Assembly: GCA_900544375.1 (NCBI GenBank)
Contig: UQUZ01000007.1
Coordinates: 15,697-79,696, forward strand
Source of the DNA: an uncultured Oscillospiraceae bacterium
Lineage (GTDB): Bacteria; Bacillota; Clostridia; Oscillospirales; Acutalibacteraceae
Length of the DNA: 64,000 bases
Direction: 5' to 3'
A model generated the notes under the pieces. That model ran no database searches. It saw only the letters and a list, made by a program, of their open reading frames with translations, and was not told the origin of the DNA. Made by a program: the position numbers and the translations under genes. Position 1 is the first letter of the stretch, and every line of letters starts with the position of its first letter. This document shows positions 34,945-44,318 of the stretch, one piece after another.

Positions 34945-36185
34945 CCGCATTGGAACAATTAGGGCGGCGGGCAAAGCAGGCGGAGCAATTTTTGCGCACG
35001 GCTTCCACTGCTAGTAAAGATCATGGCCTAACACAAATTGCGGACGCTTTACTGGAACATACTGCCGCGATTTTGGAGGCAAATGCGAAGGATATTGCCA
35101 ATGGCGAACAGGCGGGCATGAGCCCTGCTTTGCTTGACCGCCTCCGCCTGAATGAGGCCCGTATTGCAGGCATGGCGCAAGGCATGCGAGAGATTGTTGC
35201 TCTGCCGGACCCGGTTGGCAGAGTGCTCTCCGGCGGGAACAGGCCGAACGGCTTGCAGATTGTGAAAGTGGCGGTGCCTCTCGGCGTTGTGGCAGTGATT
35301 TTTGAAGCACGCCCCAATGTAACGGCGGATGCGGCGGCGCTGTGCTTAAAATCCGGCAATGCGGTGATTCTGCGCGGCGGCAAGGAGGCGATCCATTCCA
35401 ACCAGGCGATTGCTGCCGTGATGCGCGCCGCATTGGAGCAGGCGGGGCTTCCGCAAGATTGCATCCAGCTCGTGGCGGATACGTCGCGCGATTCCGCCAA
35501 TGAGCTGATGCGGCTCAATGCGTATGTGGATGTATTGATCCCCAGGGGCGGCGGCGGGCTGATCCGCGCAGTGGTGGAGCATGCAACCGTGCCGGTGATT
35601 GAAACAGGTGTGGGCAACTGCCACGTTTATGTCGATCAGGCGGCAGACTTGGAAATGGCGGCGGAGATCGTTTTCAATGCGAAAACCTCCCGCCCCTCGG
35701 TTTGCAACGCATGCGAAAGCCTGTTGGTGCACCGCGGGATTGCGGAGCAGGCGCTGCCGCTGATCAAGCGCAGGCTTGATGAAAAGCAGGTGGTTCTGCG
35801 CGGGGATAAAGCGGCCTGTGCAATCCTGCCTGGCATAGAAGCCGCACAGGAGGCGGACTGGAGCACGGAATACCTAGATTATATACTATCGGTGAAGGTT
35901 GTCGGCAGCATCGAAGAAGCGATTGCACACATCGGCCGCTATGGGACCGGGCACAGTGAATGCATTGTAACGCAAAATTACAGTGCTGCGGAGCAGTTTC
36001 TCAATGAGGTGGACGCGGCAGCGGTTTATGTGAATGCATCCACCCGGTATACGGATGGCGGAGAATTTGGTTTTGGCGCGGAAATCGGCATCTCTACCCA
36101 AAAGCTGCATGCGCGTGGTCCGCTTGGGCTCAGCGAGCTGACCAGCATGAAATATAAGATTTACGGCGCAGGGCAGGTTCGCTAG
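34941..36185 (+). CDS. proA: Glutamate-5-semialdehyde dehydrogenase (gamma-glutamyl phosphate reductase)
   Basis: The 414-residue NADPH-dependent enzyme reduces glutamyl-5-phosphate to the semialdehyde, second step of proline synthesis. It has the aldehyde dehydrogenase-like fold with the family motif PRGGGGLIRAVVEHATVPV and the catalytic Cys in SRPSVCNACE (about residue 255). Length is standard. It is translationally coupled to proB. ProC is not adjacent. Confidence 0.96.
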   Translation: MTALEQLGRRAKQAEQFLRTASTASKDHGLTQIADALLEHTAAILEANAKDIANGEQAGMSPALLDRLRLNEARIAGMAQGMREIVALPDPVGRVLSGGNRPNGLQIVKVAVPLGVVAVIFEARPNVTADAAALCLKSGNAVILRGGKEAIHSNQAIAAVMRAALEQAGLPQDCIQLVADTSRDSANELMRLNAYVDVLIPRGGGGLIRAVVEHATVPVIETGVGNCHVYVDQAADLEMAAEIVFNAKTSRPSVCNACESLLVHRGIAEQALPLIKRRLDEKQVVLRGDKAACAILPGIEAAQEADWSTEYLDYILSVKVVGSIEEAIAHIGRYGTGHSECIVTQNYSAAEQFLNEVDAAAVYVNASTRYTDGGEFGFGAEIGISTQKLHARGPLGLSELTSMKYKIYGAGQVR

Positions 36186-36225
36186 CCGGAACTGCACTGC
36201 GATCACAACAGGAGGATTTGCCCAT

Positions 36226-37038
36226 ATGGATACAAAAGCAAGGCCGTCCCGTAAAAAGAGAAGGTCCTGGGCGTTCCCGCTCGGGTTGCTCGTTATCGTG
36301 TTGGTGGTCGCCGGAGTGGTGGCAATCGTCGGCGCGGGTGTAAGCGGTGTCAAAGGCGTCGTGGAACGGCGCGAGAATGCGATGAAAGAGGAGTATCAGA
36401 AGTTTATTGCTCCTGTCATTATGAATGACCCGTCACCCTTCGACGATCTGAGCCAGGCGGATATCGGCCAGCTGATGGAGGCTGCCGTCTGGTCCCTGCT
36501 GCGCAGTGATCCTGATCCGGATCGTTATCCGTATGAAGAGGGGGGCTATATGGTTATCCCGCAGGCGGATGTGGAAAAACAGTTTGAATACTTGTTTGGC
36601 ACAGAGGTGAAGCCGCAGCATGCGACGATTACCGGCTATGGCTATGAATTCCCCTATGACGCGGCGACGAAAACCTATCATATCCCGGTTGCAGGCGTTG
36701 ATCAGCTTTATACGGCTCAGATTTATGAGATTGAGAAAAAGGGTGCAACAACCTATCTGACCGTCGGCTATATCGCCGGTGGGCAGTGGGTACAGGATGC
36801 AAATGGAGATATTGTGGCCCCTGAGCCGGATAAATATATGAAGATCACGCTGCGCGAAAAAGGCGAATCCTATTATATCAGCGCAATACAGGCAACCGAT
36901 CCGCCAGAAACGGCAGCCACCAAGGCGCAGCCGTCTGAAACGGAGGGAGAAACGGTCAGCGAGGCTCCTGCCAGCTCTGAAGGGGCTTCCTCTACCGCGG
37001 CGGCAACCATTGCTGCCGCACAGAGCACTGCCGGGTAA
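36226..37038 (+). CDS. Single-pass membrane protein with Ala/Ser/Thr-rich tail, unknown function
   Basis: The 270-residue protein has a basic N-terminus (RPSRKKRRS), one membrane helix (about 16-43), an extracytoplasmic domain of about 180 residues and a low-complexity tail (about 225-270) rich in Ala, Thr, Ser and Glu. I do not recognise the domain. It starts 40 bp after proA with AGGAGG, so it may be the third gene of the operon, though a link with proline synthesis is not evident. Confidence 0.8.
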   Translation: MDTKARPSRKKRRSWAFPLGLLVIVLVVAGVVAIVGAGVSGVKGVVERRENAMKEEYQKFIAPVIMNDPSPFDDLSQADIGQLMEAAVWSLLRSDPDPDRYPYEEGGYMVIPQADVEKQFEYLFGTEVKPQHATITGYGYEFPYDAATKTYHIPVAGVDQLYTAQIYEIEKKGATTYLTVGYIAGGQWVQDANGDIVAPEPDKYMKITLREKGESYYISAIQATDPPETAATKAQPSETEGETVSEAPASSEGASSTAAATIAAAQSTAG

Positions 37039-37054
37039 GGGGTGGTAAATTAAA

Positions 37055-37094
37055 AAGGGTGCACTGTAAAAATAAAATTTTGCAGTGTACCCTT
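37055..37094. repeat. Intergenic hairpin, related to the GTTGCAAAA family, copy 3
   Basis: Arms AAGGGTGCACTGTAAAAAT and AATTTTGCAGTGTACCCTT pair with two or three mismatches. It lies 16 bp after the preceding gene but has no U-tract on the plus strand; the minus strand continues TTTTTAATTT. Its core (CACTGTAAAA/TTTTGCAGTG) is more divergent than the others. Confidence 0.65.
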
Positions 37095-37315
37095 GAAAAA
37101 TGCTTGCGGGCCTTGCGTTTTGGCCTATATTTTTACCCTTTAGGCGGTAAAGCATGTTTTTAGCCTCCTGCGTTGTTTTTTATACATTCTGTAGCAGGCA
37201 CACGGCTTGCAGGTGTTTTTGCGGGCGGGGAGAGAGCGTGCTTTGTGAAGCGCTGAGCGAAGCGGCATTATGCGCACGCATCCCCTTTTGGCCTGAATTA
37301 ATAGGAGCTGACGAT

Positions 37316-38716
37316 ATGTTTAGGCTTTTACTTATTCTACTTTATGTACTGACAATCTTGAGCGTTATATTTTTTGAAAGGAAGCAGCCGAATGAAGCGC
37401 TGATGTGGGTGCTGATTGTCAGTTGTGTTCCATATGCCGGGCTTATTTTTTATTTGGCGTTTGGCAGCACCTCTGCAATCAAGATGACCCGGTATTTCCG
37501 CAGCAAAAGGCTGCGGAAAAACATGCCCCTTTTGCAAAGCCAGGGTGAAGAGAACATCGGCACCATGAGTGGAATCGATGCCGATGTGGCACGGTTCAAT
37601 TACCATTATAATGACGCACCGCTGTGCGCTTATGAAAAGGCTGCCTTTTATACAAGCGGGGAAAGCCATTATAAACAGCTGTTTACTGATATTGAGGCTG
37701 CGCGGCAAAGCGTTTATTTGGAATTCTATACGATTCAAAACGACAGGGTCGGGCAAGCACTGCTATCCCTTCTAACGCAAAAGCAGAAGCAGGGCGTGGA
37801 GGTGATCGTTTTATGTGATTTTATCGCCAATCTTTCCACACCGGAAGCCCTGTTCCGCCCTCTGAAGCAGGCGGGCGGCACGGTAAAAAGGCTGAAGCCT
37901 TATGTTAGCCATTTTAGAAGCCATCGAAAGATTGTGACGGTGGATGGTGAAATCGGCTATATTGGCGGTATGAATATTGGGGTCCAATATGCGAATGGCG
38001 CAAAAATCAAAACCCCATGGAGAGATACGCAGGTGCGTTTCACAGGGGACTGTGTGCATGCGCTTGAAAATGAGTTCCTCCTGGATTTGTCTACCGCTTT
38101 AAACGGTCGTTTATTTCGGCAAAGTTTTTCCTCCCTTCGCCTGCGGGAAGTGAAGCTTCCCGGGCAGGTGAAAAACCTTTGCCAGTTTGTGACCGGTGGA
38201 GTAGATAACGATAAGGAAAGCATCAAAATGTGCTATATGAGCATGATTCGATCGGCACAACGGCAAATACGGATCCAAACGCCGTATTTTATTCCGGATT
38301 GTTCCATCCTCGACGCATTAAAAACCGCAGCGGCCTCTGGCATCAAAGTTGATATTATGATCCCAGCGATCAAGGCTAACTTTTTTCTGGATCCGGTAAC
38401 GAATTATTTTGCCGCCGAGATGATGGAATATGGGGCGCATGTTTATAAATATAACGGCTATATCCATGCAAAGACTATGATCGTAGATGATGAGCTTTGC
38501 TGCATTGGCTCTGTGAATATGGATATGCGCAGCTTGTTGGTGGATGATGAGATTTGCGGGGTTTTTTATGAAAACGGATTGGTGCAGGAATATAATGCAA
38601 TTTATGAAGAGGATCTGCAGCATACAAAAGAATATGTTTTAGAGGAGTTTGAGAAGCGCAGCATCTGGACGAAGCTCTCAGAGCGGATTTTTATGCTGTT
38701 TACACCGCTGATGTAA
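37316..38716 (+). CDS. cls: Cardiolipin synthase
   Basis: The 466-residue phospholipase D-family enzyme joins two phosphatidylglycerols into cardiolipin. Two N-terminal membrane helices are followed by two HKD motifs: SHRKIVTVDGEIGYIGG (about residue 205) and HAKTMIVDDELCCIGS (about 385). The length matches Bacillus ClsA-type enzymes (about 480). The frame opens at 37154, but AGGAG at 37303-37307 with 8-nt spacing fixes ATG 37316. It stands alone. Confidence 0.94.
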   Translation: MFRLLLILLYVLTILSVIFFERKQPNEALMWVLIVSCVPYAGLIFYLAFGSTSAIKMTRYFRSKRLRKNMPLLQSQGEENIGTMSGIDADVARFNYHYNDAPLCAYEKAAFYTSGESHYKQLFTDIEAARQSVYLEFYTIQNDRVGQALLSLLTQKQKQGVEVIVLCDFIANLSTPEALFRPLKQAGGTVKRLKPYVSHFRSHRKIVTVDGEIGYIGGMNIGVQYANGAKIKTPWRDTQVRFTGDCVHALENEFLLDLSTALNGRLFRQSFSSLRLREVKLPGQVKNLCQFVTGGVDNDKESIKMCYMSMIRSAQRQIRIQTPYFIPDCSILDALKTAAASGIKVDIMIPAIKANFFLDPVTNYFAAEMMEYGAHVYKYNGYIHAKTMIVDDELCCIGSVNMDMRSLLVDDEICGVFYENGLVQEYNAIYEEDLQHTKEYVLEEFEKRSIWTKLSERIFMLFTPLM

Positions 38717-38781
38717 ATATTATGATTTTGTTTGATGAATCGGTTGCCTGTGTCGGGAGCAATTTTTTGAATCTATCAATT

Positions 38782-38820
38782 AAAGGGGATGCCGCATTTA
38801 ATCTGCAGCGTCCCCTTTGG
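38782..38820. terminator. Hairpin between convergent cls and nadC
   Basis: AAAGGGGA pairs with TCCCCTTT, with an inner GCCGCATTTAATCTGCAGC loop region. It can serve both converging transcripts, although U-tracts are short. Confidence 0.5.
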
Positions 38821-38869
38821 CTTGCTATGCTATAATTTATGTTATTCTTTCCTGAAACTTGTTGAGCTT

Positions 38870-39706
38870 TCAGACAAGCTTCATAGAGATGTCGAAGGCT
38901 TTGACAGAGTGTGTCAGCGCGCCGATGGAAATGATATCCACGCCGGTTTCCGCAACGGGACGCAGCGTTTCGAGCGTAATACCGCCGGAGGCCTCGATCA
39001 GGGCTTTCCCCTTCGCCATTGCGACGGCTTTGCGCATCGCTTCAAGGCTCATATTGTCGAGCATAATGATCTCCGCGCCCGCGTGCAGGGCCTCGGCCAC
39101 CTCATCAAGATTGCGGGTTTCCACTTCAATTTTTACCATATGGCCAAGCTTTCCACGCAAAAGAGTGATCGCGTTGGTGATGCCACCGGCGGCATCAATG
39201 TGGTTATCCTTGAGCATCGCGCCGTCGGAGAGGTTGTAACGGTGGTTTTTACCGCCGCCGCAGACGACTGCATATTTTTGCAGGGAGCGAAGGCCAGGCA
39301 GTGTTTTGCGGGTATCGGTAATTGAGGCGTGCGTGCCCTCCACCAGCCGGACTGCCTGCGCCGTGGCTGTGGCGATGCCGGACATATGCTGGATGAGGTT
39401 GAGCGCGGTGCGCTCGCCCTTGAGCAACATGGCGGTGCTGCCGCTGAGCTCTGCGATGATATCGCCCTTTTGGAGCGTATCGCCATCTGCATGGAAGCGC
39501 TGAGCACGGAAAGCTGGATCAAGCAGTTCGAACACGCGCAATGCAACCGACAGGCCGCAGAGCACGCCGTCCGCTTTGGCAAGAAATCGAGCTTTTCCCA
39601 TCTGATCCGGTGGGATCAGATAGTCCGCCGAGGTGTCAATATAATTGATATCTTCACGAATCGCCTGGCGGATCAGGTCTTCCATATAAAATTGGGGAAG
39701 CATCAT
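38870..39706 (-). CDS. nadC: Nicotinate-nucleotide pyrophosphorylase (quinolinate phosphoribosyltransferase)
   Basis: The 278-residue enzyme converts quinolinate and PRPP to nicotinate mononucleotide. Visible family features are ADGVLCGL near residue 47, TRKTLPGLR with the PRPP-binding Arg/Lys, and the C-terminal EASGGITLETL and VDIISIGALTHS motifs. Length is normal. It is the last gene of the nadA-nadB-nadC cluster, 55 bp after nadB. The start is ATG 39706 (MMLPQFY) with AAAGGA upstream. Confidence 0.96.
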   Translation of the reverse strand: MMLPQFYMEDLIRQAIREDINYIDTSADYLIPPDQMGKARFLAKADGVLCGLSVALRVFELLDPAFRAQRFHADGDTLQKGDIIAELSGSTAMLLKGERTALNLIQHMSGIATATAQAVRLVEGTHASITDTRKTLPGLRSLQKYAVVCGGGKNHRYNLSDGAMLKDNHIDAAGGITNAITLLRGKLGHMVKIEVETRNLDEVAEALHAGAEIIMLDNMSLEAMRKAVAMAKGKALIEASGGITLETLRPVAETGVDIISIGALTHSVKAFDISMKLV

Positions 39707-39761
39707 GGAGAAACCATCCTTTCTATACGCATCAGATCATCGGGCTATGGATATCCCTGCC

Positions 39762-41231
39762 TTAACCATCATCCACTTCGCGTAGGATGATGGAGGCCAC
39801 CGTGGCGAGGCTCAGCGCCTCACAGTAATCGCGGGTGACGGCGAAATGGCCGCTTTTCAGGCGGCGGCGAATTTCTTCCACTCGCCTGAGCCCGGTATGG
39901 ACAGCCGTCGGGTTGGGAATGACGAAATAGGCGCGCTGCATGATATCACGGATTTCCGTGCGAAGTCCATGCGGCAGGGGAGCGCCGTCGAATTGCGGTG
40001 GGTCAATCTGTGCTGGCGGCTCCACCTCTAGATAGCCCTTTTCCATACAGCGCAAAATATCCTCCGCCGCATGGCGGCCGAACACGAGCGCTTCCAGCAG
40101 GGAATTGCTGGCCAATCGGTTGGCTCCATGCACGCCGGTGTTGGAGCATTCTCCCGCAGCATATAAGCGCGGCACAGCCGTGCGCCCCGTGAGATCTACC
40201 GCGATGCCGCCCATGAGGTAATGTTGGCAGGGGAATACAGGGATCAGATCCTGCGCAATATCTACTCCCTCCTCCAGGCAACGCTTGGAGATGGCAGGGA
40301 AACGGTTATATAAAAAGTCACGGTTTTTATAGGTGATGTCAAGAAAAAACTGGTTGCTGCCCGTGCGGCGGGATTCCAGGATGATCGCGCGGGAAACAAC
40401 ATCACGTGGGGCGAGCTCCAACCGGTCGTCATAGTGGGCCATAAAACGCCTTCTCTCGCAGTTGAGCAGATAAGCGCCTTCCCCACGAACAGCCTCGCTG
40501 ATGAGAAACTGCTCGCGTTCCTTTTCCGAATGGAAGGCTGTGGGGTGGAACTGAACGTAGCTTAAATTTTTAATCTGGGCGCCAAGCTCATACGCAAGGC
40601 GAATGCCATCGCCCGTTGCAATGGAGGAATTGGTGGTGTAGCGGTAAACACGACCGATGCCGCCCGTTGCCAGGATGCAGTAGCTGCAAAAAACGCTGCC
40701 CGGCTCCTCGCCGCACAACAGATCCAGCCGGAATCCGCCGCGCACCTGGGCCATCTCACACACGGTGGTGTTTTCGGCAAGCTCAATATTCGAGCGCTGC
40801 CGCACCTGGGCCAGAAGCTTGATCACAATTTCATAGCCGGTCTGATCCTTATGATGCACAATCCGGCGGCGGGAATGGCCGCCCTCTAGTGTTTTTTGCG
40901 GCCGTCCGTCAGGCGCCTTGTCAAAATCTACGCCAAGCTCCATAATCCGGCGCACATCGTCCGGCCCCTCATGAACGAGTACATCCACGCTCGCAGGCGT
41001 GTTTTTATGGCCGCCTGCAATCAGCGTATCCTCATAGTGCAGGTCGAAGCTGTCGTTTTCAAAATCAAGCACAGCCGCTACACCGCCCTGGGCAAGGGAA
41101 CTGTTGGAGAGCGTGTCCTCCCGCTTGGAAAGCATTAAAATTTGCTTGCTTTCATCAAACTGAAGCGCGGCGTAAAGCCCGGCTACGCCGCAGCCAGCGA
41201 TGATGACGTCATATTTTTGTTGTTTGACCAT
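39762..41231 (-). CDS. nadB: L-aspartate oxidase
   Basis: The 489-residue flavoprotein oxidises aspartate to iminoaspartate. The FAD-binding fold starts with DVIIAGCGVAGLYAALQ; SLAQGGVAAV and GGHSRRRIVHH are family motifs; the C-terminus has GANRLASNSLLEALVFG. In an anaerobe, fumarate or another acceptor would replace oxygen. The C-terminal helical domain is shorter than in E. coli NadB (540 residues). It lies 30 bp after nadA and is co-transcribed. Confidence 0.95.
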   Translation of the reverse strand: MVKQQKYDVIIAGCGVAGLYAALQFDESKQILMLSKREDTLSNSSLAQGGVAAVLDFENDSFDLHYEDTLIAGGHKNTPASVDVLVHEGPDDVRRIMELGVDFDKAPDGRPQKTLEGGHSRRRIVHHKDQTGYEIVIKLLAQVRQRSNIELAENTTVCEMAQVRGGFRLDLLCGEEPGSVFCSYCILATGGIGRVYRYTTNSSIATGDGIRLAYELGAQIKNLSYVQFHPTAFHSEKEREQFLISEAVRGEGAYLLNCERRRFMAHYDDRLELAPRDVVSRAIILESRRTGSNQFFLDITYKNRDFLYNRFPAISKRCLEEGVDIAQDLIPVFPCQHYLMGGIAVDLTGRTAVPRLYAAGECSNTGVHGANRLASNSLLEALVFGRHAAEDILRCMEKGYLEVEPPAQIDPPQFDGAPLPHGLRTEIRDIMQRAYFVIPNPTAVHTGLRRVEEIRRRLKSGHFAVTRDYCEALSLATVASIILREVDDG

Positions 41232-41261
41232 TCTTTTGGCATCTCTTTTCCCGCGCGGCGG

Positions 41262-42182
41262 TCAGCCGCCGTATTTGAGCATGTTGTCGAGGCTGCGTTT
41301 CGCAGCCTTGCGTAAAGGCTCCTCCAGCACGATTTCTTCCCCGCCTGCTCCGGTGATTGCCATATAAACATCTTGCAGGGAGGTCATTTTCATATCGGGG
41401 CAGATGAGCTTGTCCCCTCGAAGCTGATAGAAATGCCGCCTGGGATATTTTTGAATCAAATCGTTGTATACGCCGCATTCCGTGCCGAAGAGGATATCCT
41501 CCTGCTCATTTTGCAGGGCATAATCGATGATAGCGCTCGTGGCGCCAATCATATCCGCATGCTGGAGGGCCTCCGGCGGGCATTCGGGGTGCATGGCGAG
41601 CTTGGCGCTCGGGTGCTGGGCCTTAGCGCGCAGCACATCTTGCTGCGTGATGCTGTTATGTATTGGGCAGTAACCATCCCAAAGGAGAATTTCCTTCTCC
41701 GGGCACTGTTTGCGCACCCACGCGCCCAAGTTTCGATCCGGTATAAAAAGAATTTTGTGCCCGGGCAGCGCGCGGACGATTTTAACCGCGCTTGACGAGG
41801 TAACGCACACATCGCATTCCGCCTTGAGCGCGGCGGTCGTGTTGATATAAGCGACGACCGTAACCTCCGGGTTCTCCTCACGGAAGGCGCGCACGCGCGC
41901 AGGCGTGATCTGCTCCGCCATCGGGCAGGTTGCGCGTTTTTTCGGCAAAATCACTGTCTTTTCCGGAGATAAAATTTTAACAGTTTCCGCCATAAAGCGC
42001 ACACCGCATAGGACCACGCGTTCATTCTGGTAGGCGGTGGCGGCTTTGGCAAGGGCATAGCTGTCTCCGCACACATCGGCAGCCGCAAGAATATCCGGCG
42101 CTTGATAGGTGTGCGCGAGGATTAATGTGCCGTTTTTTTCTTTCTCATGTGCCAGCAGGTGTATCAGTTCTTCCTGGTTCAA
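41262..42182 (-). CDS. nadA: Quinolinate synthase
   Basis: The 306-residue [4Fe-4S] enzyme condenses iminoaspartate and dihydroxyacetone phosphate to quinolinate. The three cluster cysteines are likely those of VVLCGVRFMAE (about residue 79), the central HPECPPE (about 200) and GTECGVY (about 255). The length is that of the triple-domain compact form. The start is a TTG at 42182 behind GAGGGGGG. It is the first gene of the de novo NAD operon; a TTGTAC-17-TACAAT promoter is seen on the minus strand near 42258-42286. Confidence 0.96.
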   Translation of the reverse strand: MNQEELIHLLAHEKEKNGTLILAHTYQAPDILAAADVCGDSYALAKAATAYQNERVVLCGVRFMAETVKILSPEKTVILPKKRATCPMAEQITPARVRAFREENPEVTVVAYINTTAALKAECDVCVTSSSAVKIVRALPGHKILFIPDRNLGAWVRKQCPEKEILLWDGYCPIHNSITQQDVLRAKAQHPSAKLAMHPECPPEALQHADMIGATSAIIDYALQNEQEDILFGTECGVYNDLIQKYPRRHFYQLRGDKLICPDMKMTSLQDVYMAITGAGGEEIVLEEPLRKAAKRSLDNMLKYGG

Positions 42183-42474
42183 AGAAGTCCCCCCTCATTT
42201 TACAAGGAAGCCGCAAGCGCCGCAGGCGGTTTCCCATCCGATATCGTTTCGTTTTATTGTACCACCATTTTCTCCTGCGTACAATATTTTTCAAACGTTA
42301 TTGCATAAAAAAACAAAGTGGGATATGATACAAATGACTGGCCTAACCAGCCGGAAAATCATGGGGAAGAGGTTACCATTGGATGAAAAGGTAGATTTAT
42401 TCAAACGGGCGTTTTTTCTTTCGCGCCGGAAAGAGGCGCTGCAAATACCCGGGTGAACGGGAAAGGATGCGGTT

Positions 42475-43731
42475 ATGATTATGGCTTATTTTGAAAATAT
42501 AGAGCGCCCGGAGCGCGCGTTGCTTGTCAGCGTGGATACGGGGGCATTTGATGCACAAGCATCCATTGATGAGCTGGAGGAGCTCGCGCACACGGCGGGC
42601 GCAGAGGTGCTCGCTAAAATGGTGCAAAAGCGCGACACGCCGGACGCAGCTACCTTCATTGGCTCCGGCCGGATTGTGGAGATCAAAACCTTTTGCCGCG
42701 ATCATGAAGCGGATCTGCTGGTTTTCGACAGCGAGCTGACGCCGTCCCAACAGCGTAATATTGAGAAGCTCACGGATGTGCGCGTGATTGATCGGACGAT
42801 GCTGATCTTGGATATTTTCGCCGCACGCGCCCGATCAAGCGAAGGCAAGCTGCAAGTAGAGCTTGCACAGCTCAAATATGCCCTGCCGCGCCTGGGCGGC
42901 AAGGGCACGGAGCTTTCCCGCTTGGGCGGTGGCATCGGCACGCGCGGCCCAGGCGAAAGCAAGCTGGAAAGCGATCGCAGGCATATCCGGAGGCGGATCG
43001 ACGCGCTGGAAAATCAGCTCGAAATTGTGGGGCGCAGGCGGGCCCGGCTGCGGGAGCGGCGCAATAAAAACGGAGTGGAAACGGTGGCGATCGTCGGCTA
43101 TACCAACGCCGGGAAATCCACCCTGATGAATACGCTCACTCATGCGGGCGTGCTGGCGGAGGATAAGCTCTTTGCAACGCTCGACCCCACCGCCCGCGCC
43201 CTGACTCTGCCGGATGGGCGCACGGTTATGCTGATTGATACGGTCGGCCTGGTACGCAGGCTGCCTCACCAGTTGGTAGAGGCGTTTCAATCCACATTGG
43301 AGGAGGCCGCGAGCGCCGATGTGATTCTCAATGTGTGCGACGCTTCCAGCCCGGAGTGCGCCGAGCATCTGGAAGTGACGGCGAAGCTGCTCGACGAGCT
43401 GGGGTGTGCCGGGAAGCCGGTGGTCTCTGTGATGAATAAATGCGATTTGGCGGGTAACGTTTATCATTTGCCCTCCATCGGGCACACGGTGATGGTCTCC
43501 GCCTTATATGGCAGAGGGATAGAGCAACTGCTCGATGCAATTGTGGCTGCTCTGCCCGTATCCCGCCGCAGGGTAGAACTCCTCTTGCCCTTTGATATGG
43601 GCGCTTTTGCTGCGCGGCTACGCCGGGAGGGGATTGTCCATATGGAAGAATACCGTGAAGATGGGCTTTATCTGGAGGCAACAGCGGAAATTGCTTTACT
43701 GGAACAGGTGAAGCAGTATATCCTTTCATAA
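42475..43731 (+). CDS. hflX: GTPase HflX
   Basis: The 418-residue GTPase binds the large ribosomal subunit and rescues or splits stalled ribosomes under stress. The N-terminal HflX domain (FIGSGRIVEI) is followed by the conserved GGIGTRGPGESKLE linker and the G domain: G1 GYTNAGKST, G3 DTVGLVRRLPHQ and G4 NKCD. Full length for the family. AAAGGA lies 7 nt before ATG 42475; ATG 42481 is a weaker alternative. A 32-codon frame at 42361-42456 precedes it, but I do not support it as a gene. Confidence 0.96.
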   Translation: MIMAYFENIERPERALLVSVDTGAFDAQASIDELEELAHTAGAEVLAKMVQKRDTPDAATFIGSGRIVEIKTFCRDHEADLLVFDSELTPSQQRNIEKLTDVRVIDRTMLILDIFAARARSSEGKLQVELAQLKYALPRLGGKGTELSRLGGGIGTRGPGESKLESDRRHIRRRIDALENQLEIVGRRRARLRERRNKNGVETVAIVGYTNAGKSTLMNTLTHAGVLAEDKLFATLDPTARALTLPDGRTVMLIDTVGLVRRLPHQLVEAFQSTLEEAASADVILNVCDASSPECAEHLEVTAKLLDELGCAGKPVVSVMNKCDLAGNVYHLPSIGHTVMVSALYGRGIEQLLDAIVAALPVSRRRVELLLPFDMGAFAARLRREGIVHMEEYREDGLYLEATAEIALLEQVKQYILS

Positions 43732-43801
43732 AAGAGGCCCCTCGCGGATACAAACGGGATTTGTAGAATCGCCTGTGCCTATTGACAGGAGGAGTATGAA
43801 G

Positions 43802-44185
43802 ATGAGTCCAAAGAATACCGCGGGAATCTGGTATCATGGCTCCAACAAAAAATTTTCCCTCCTGCGGGAGGGAAGCACGATCACGCCGAATAGAGCGCTA
43901 GCGGAGGCGTTTTCACACAAGCCGCCGATATTATCCTGTGAAGCGGATGGAACGCTGCTGCATAACGGAAAAAAATACGGCTATCTCTACTGTATCGACG
44001 AACCGATCGACGAGGAGCGCGATCTGTACCAGCATCCGCGCACAACACTGGAGCCAGGCTCGGAGTTCCTGACGGCGCGCCCGCTGCGTGTGCGCTGGGT
44101 TGCCGATGTCGGTAAGCCTGGCAAGGAGGATCGCAAGACGGCGAAACGCCGCCTGAAGGGATTGGCTGGAAAAAGAAAAACTTGA
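43802..44185 (+). CDS. Small Arr-like putative ADP-ribosyltransferase
   Basis: The 127-residue protein resembles rifampin ADP-ribosyltransferase (Arr) in order of motifs: an N-terminal YHGS with a candidate NAD-contacting His, then AEAFSHKP, YGYLYCIDEP, and a segment ending in ARPLRVRWVADVG that resembles the PLR-V end of Arr. The C-terminus is very basic (KTAKRRLKGLAGKRKT), which Arr lacks. If correct it transfers ADP-ribose from NAD+ to an antibiotic or other target; that function is inference. AGGAGG is 9 nt before ATG 43802; an ATG at 43796 is too close. It follows hflX by 70 bp. Confidence 0.6.
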   Translation: MSPKNTAGIWYHGSNKKFSLLREGSTITPNRALAEAFSHKPPILSCEADGTLLHNGKKYGYLYCIDEPIDEERDLYQHPRTTLEPGSEFLTARPLRVRWVADVGKPGKEDRKTAKRRLKGLAGKRKT

Positions 44186-44263
44186 TCGATTGCATCCCGC
44201 GGCGATTTTTGGACCGCCAGCCTCCAAGTCAACACGGTAAAGCCGATCTTTATAAAAGAAAAA

Positions 44264-44303
44264 GGCTGTTGTGAACGGGGAAAAGGCACCGTTCGCAACA
44301 GCC
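44264..44303 (-). terminator. Terminator of htrA; GTTGCAAAA-like hairpin family copy 4
   Basis: GGCTGTTGCGAACGG pairs with CCGTTCACAACAGCC with a 10-nt loop. The minus strand continues TTTTTCTTTTA, a good U-tract, 15 bp after the htrA stop. Confidence 0.85.
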
Positions 44304-44318
44304 CCTATATTTGTTTTG

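Noticed and set aside
42361..42456. Short frame upstream of hflX (about 31 codons)
   Set aside because: No ribosome binding site and no recognisable sequence; it is more likely 5' untranslated region.
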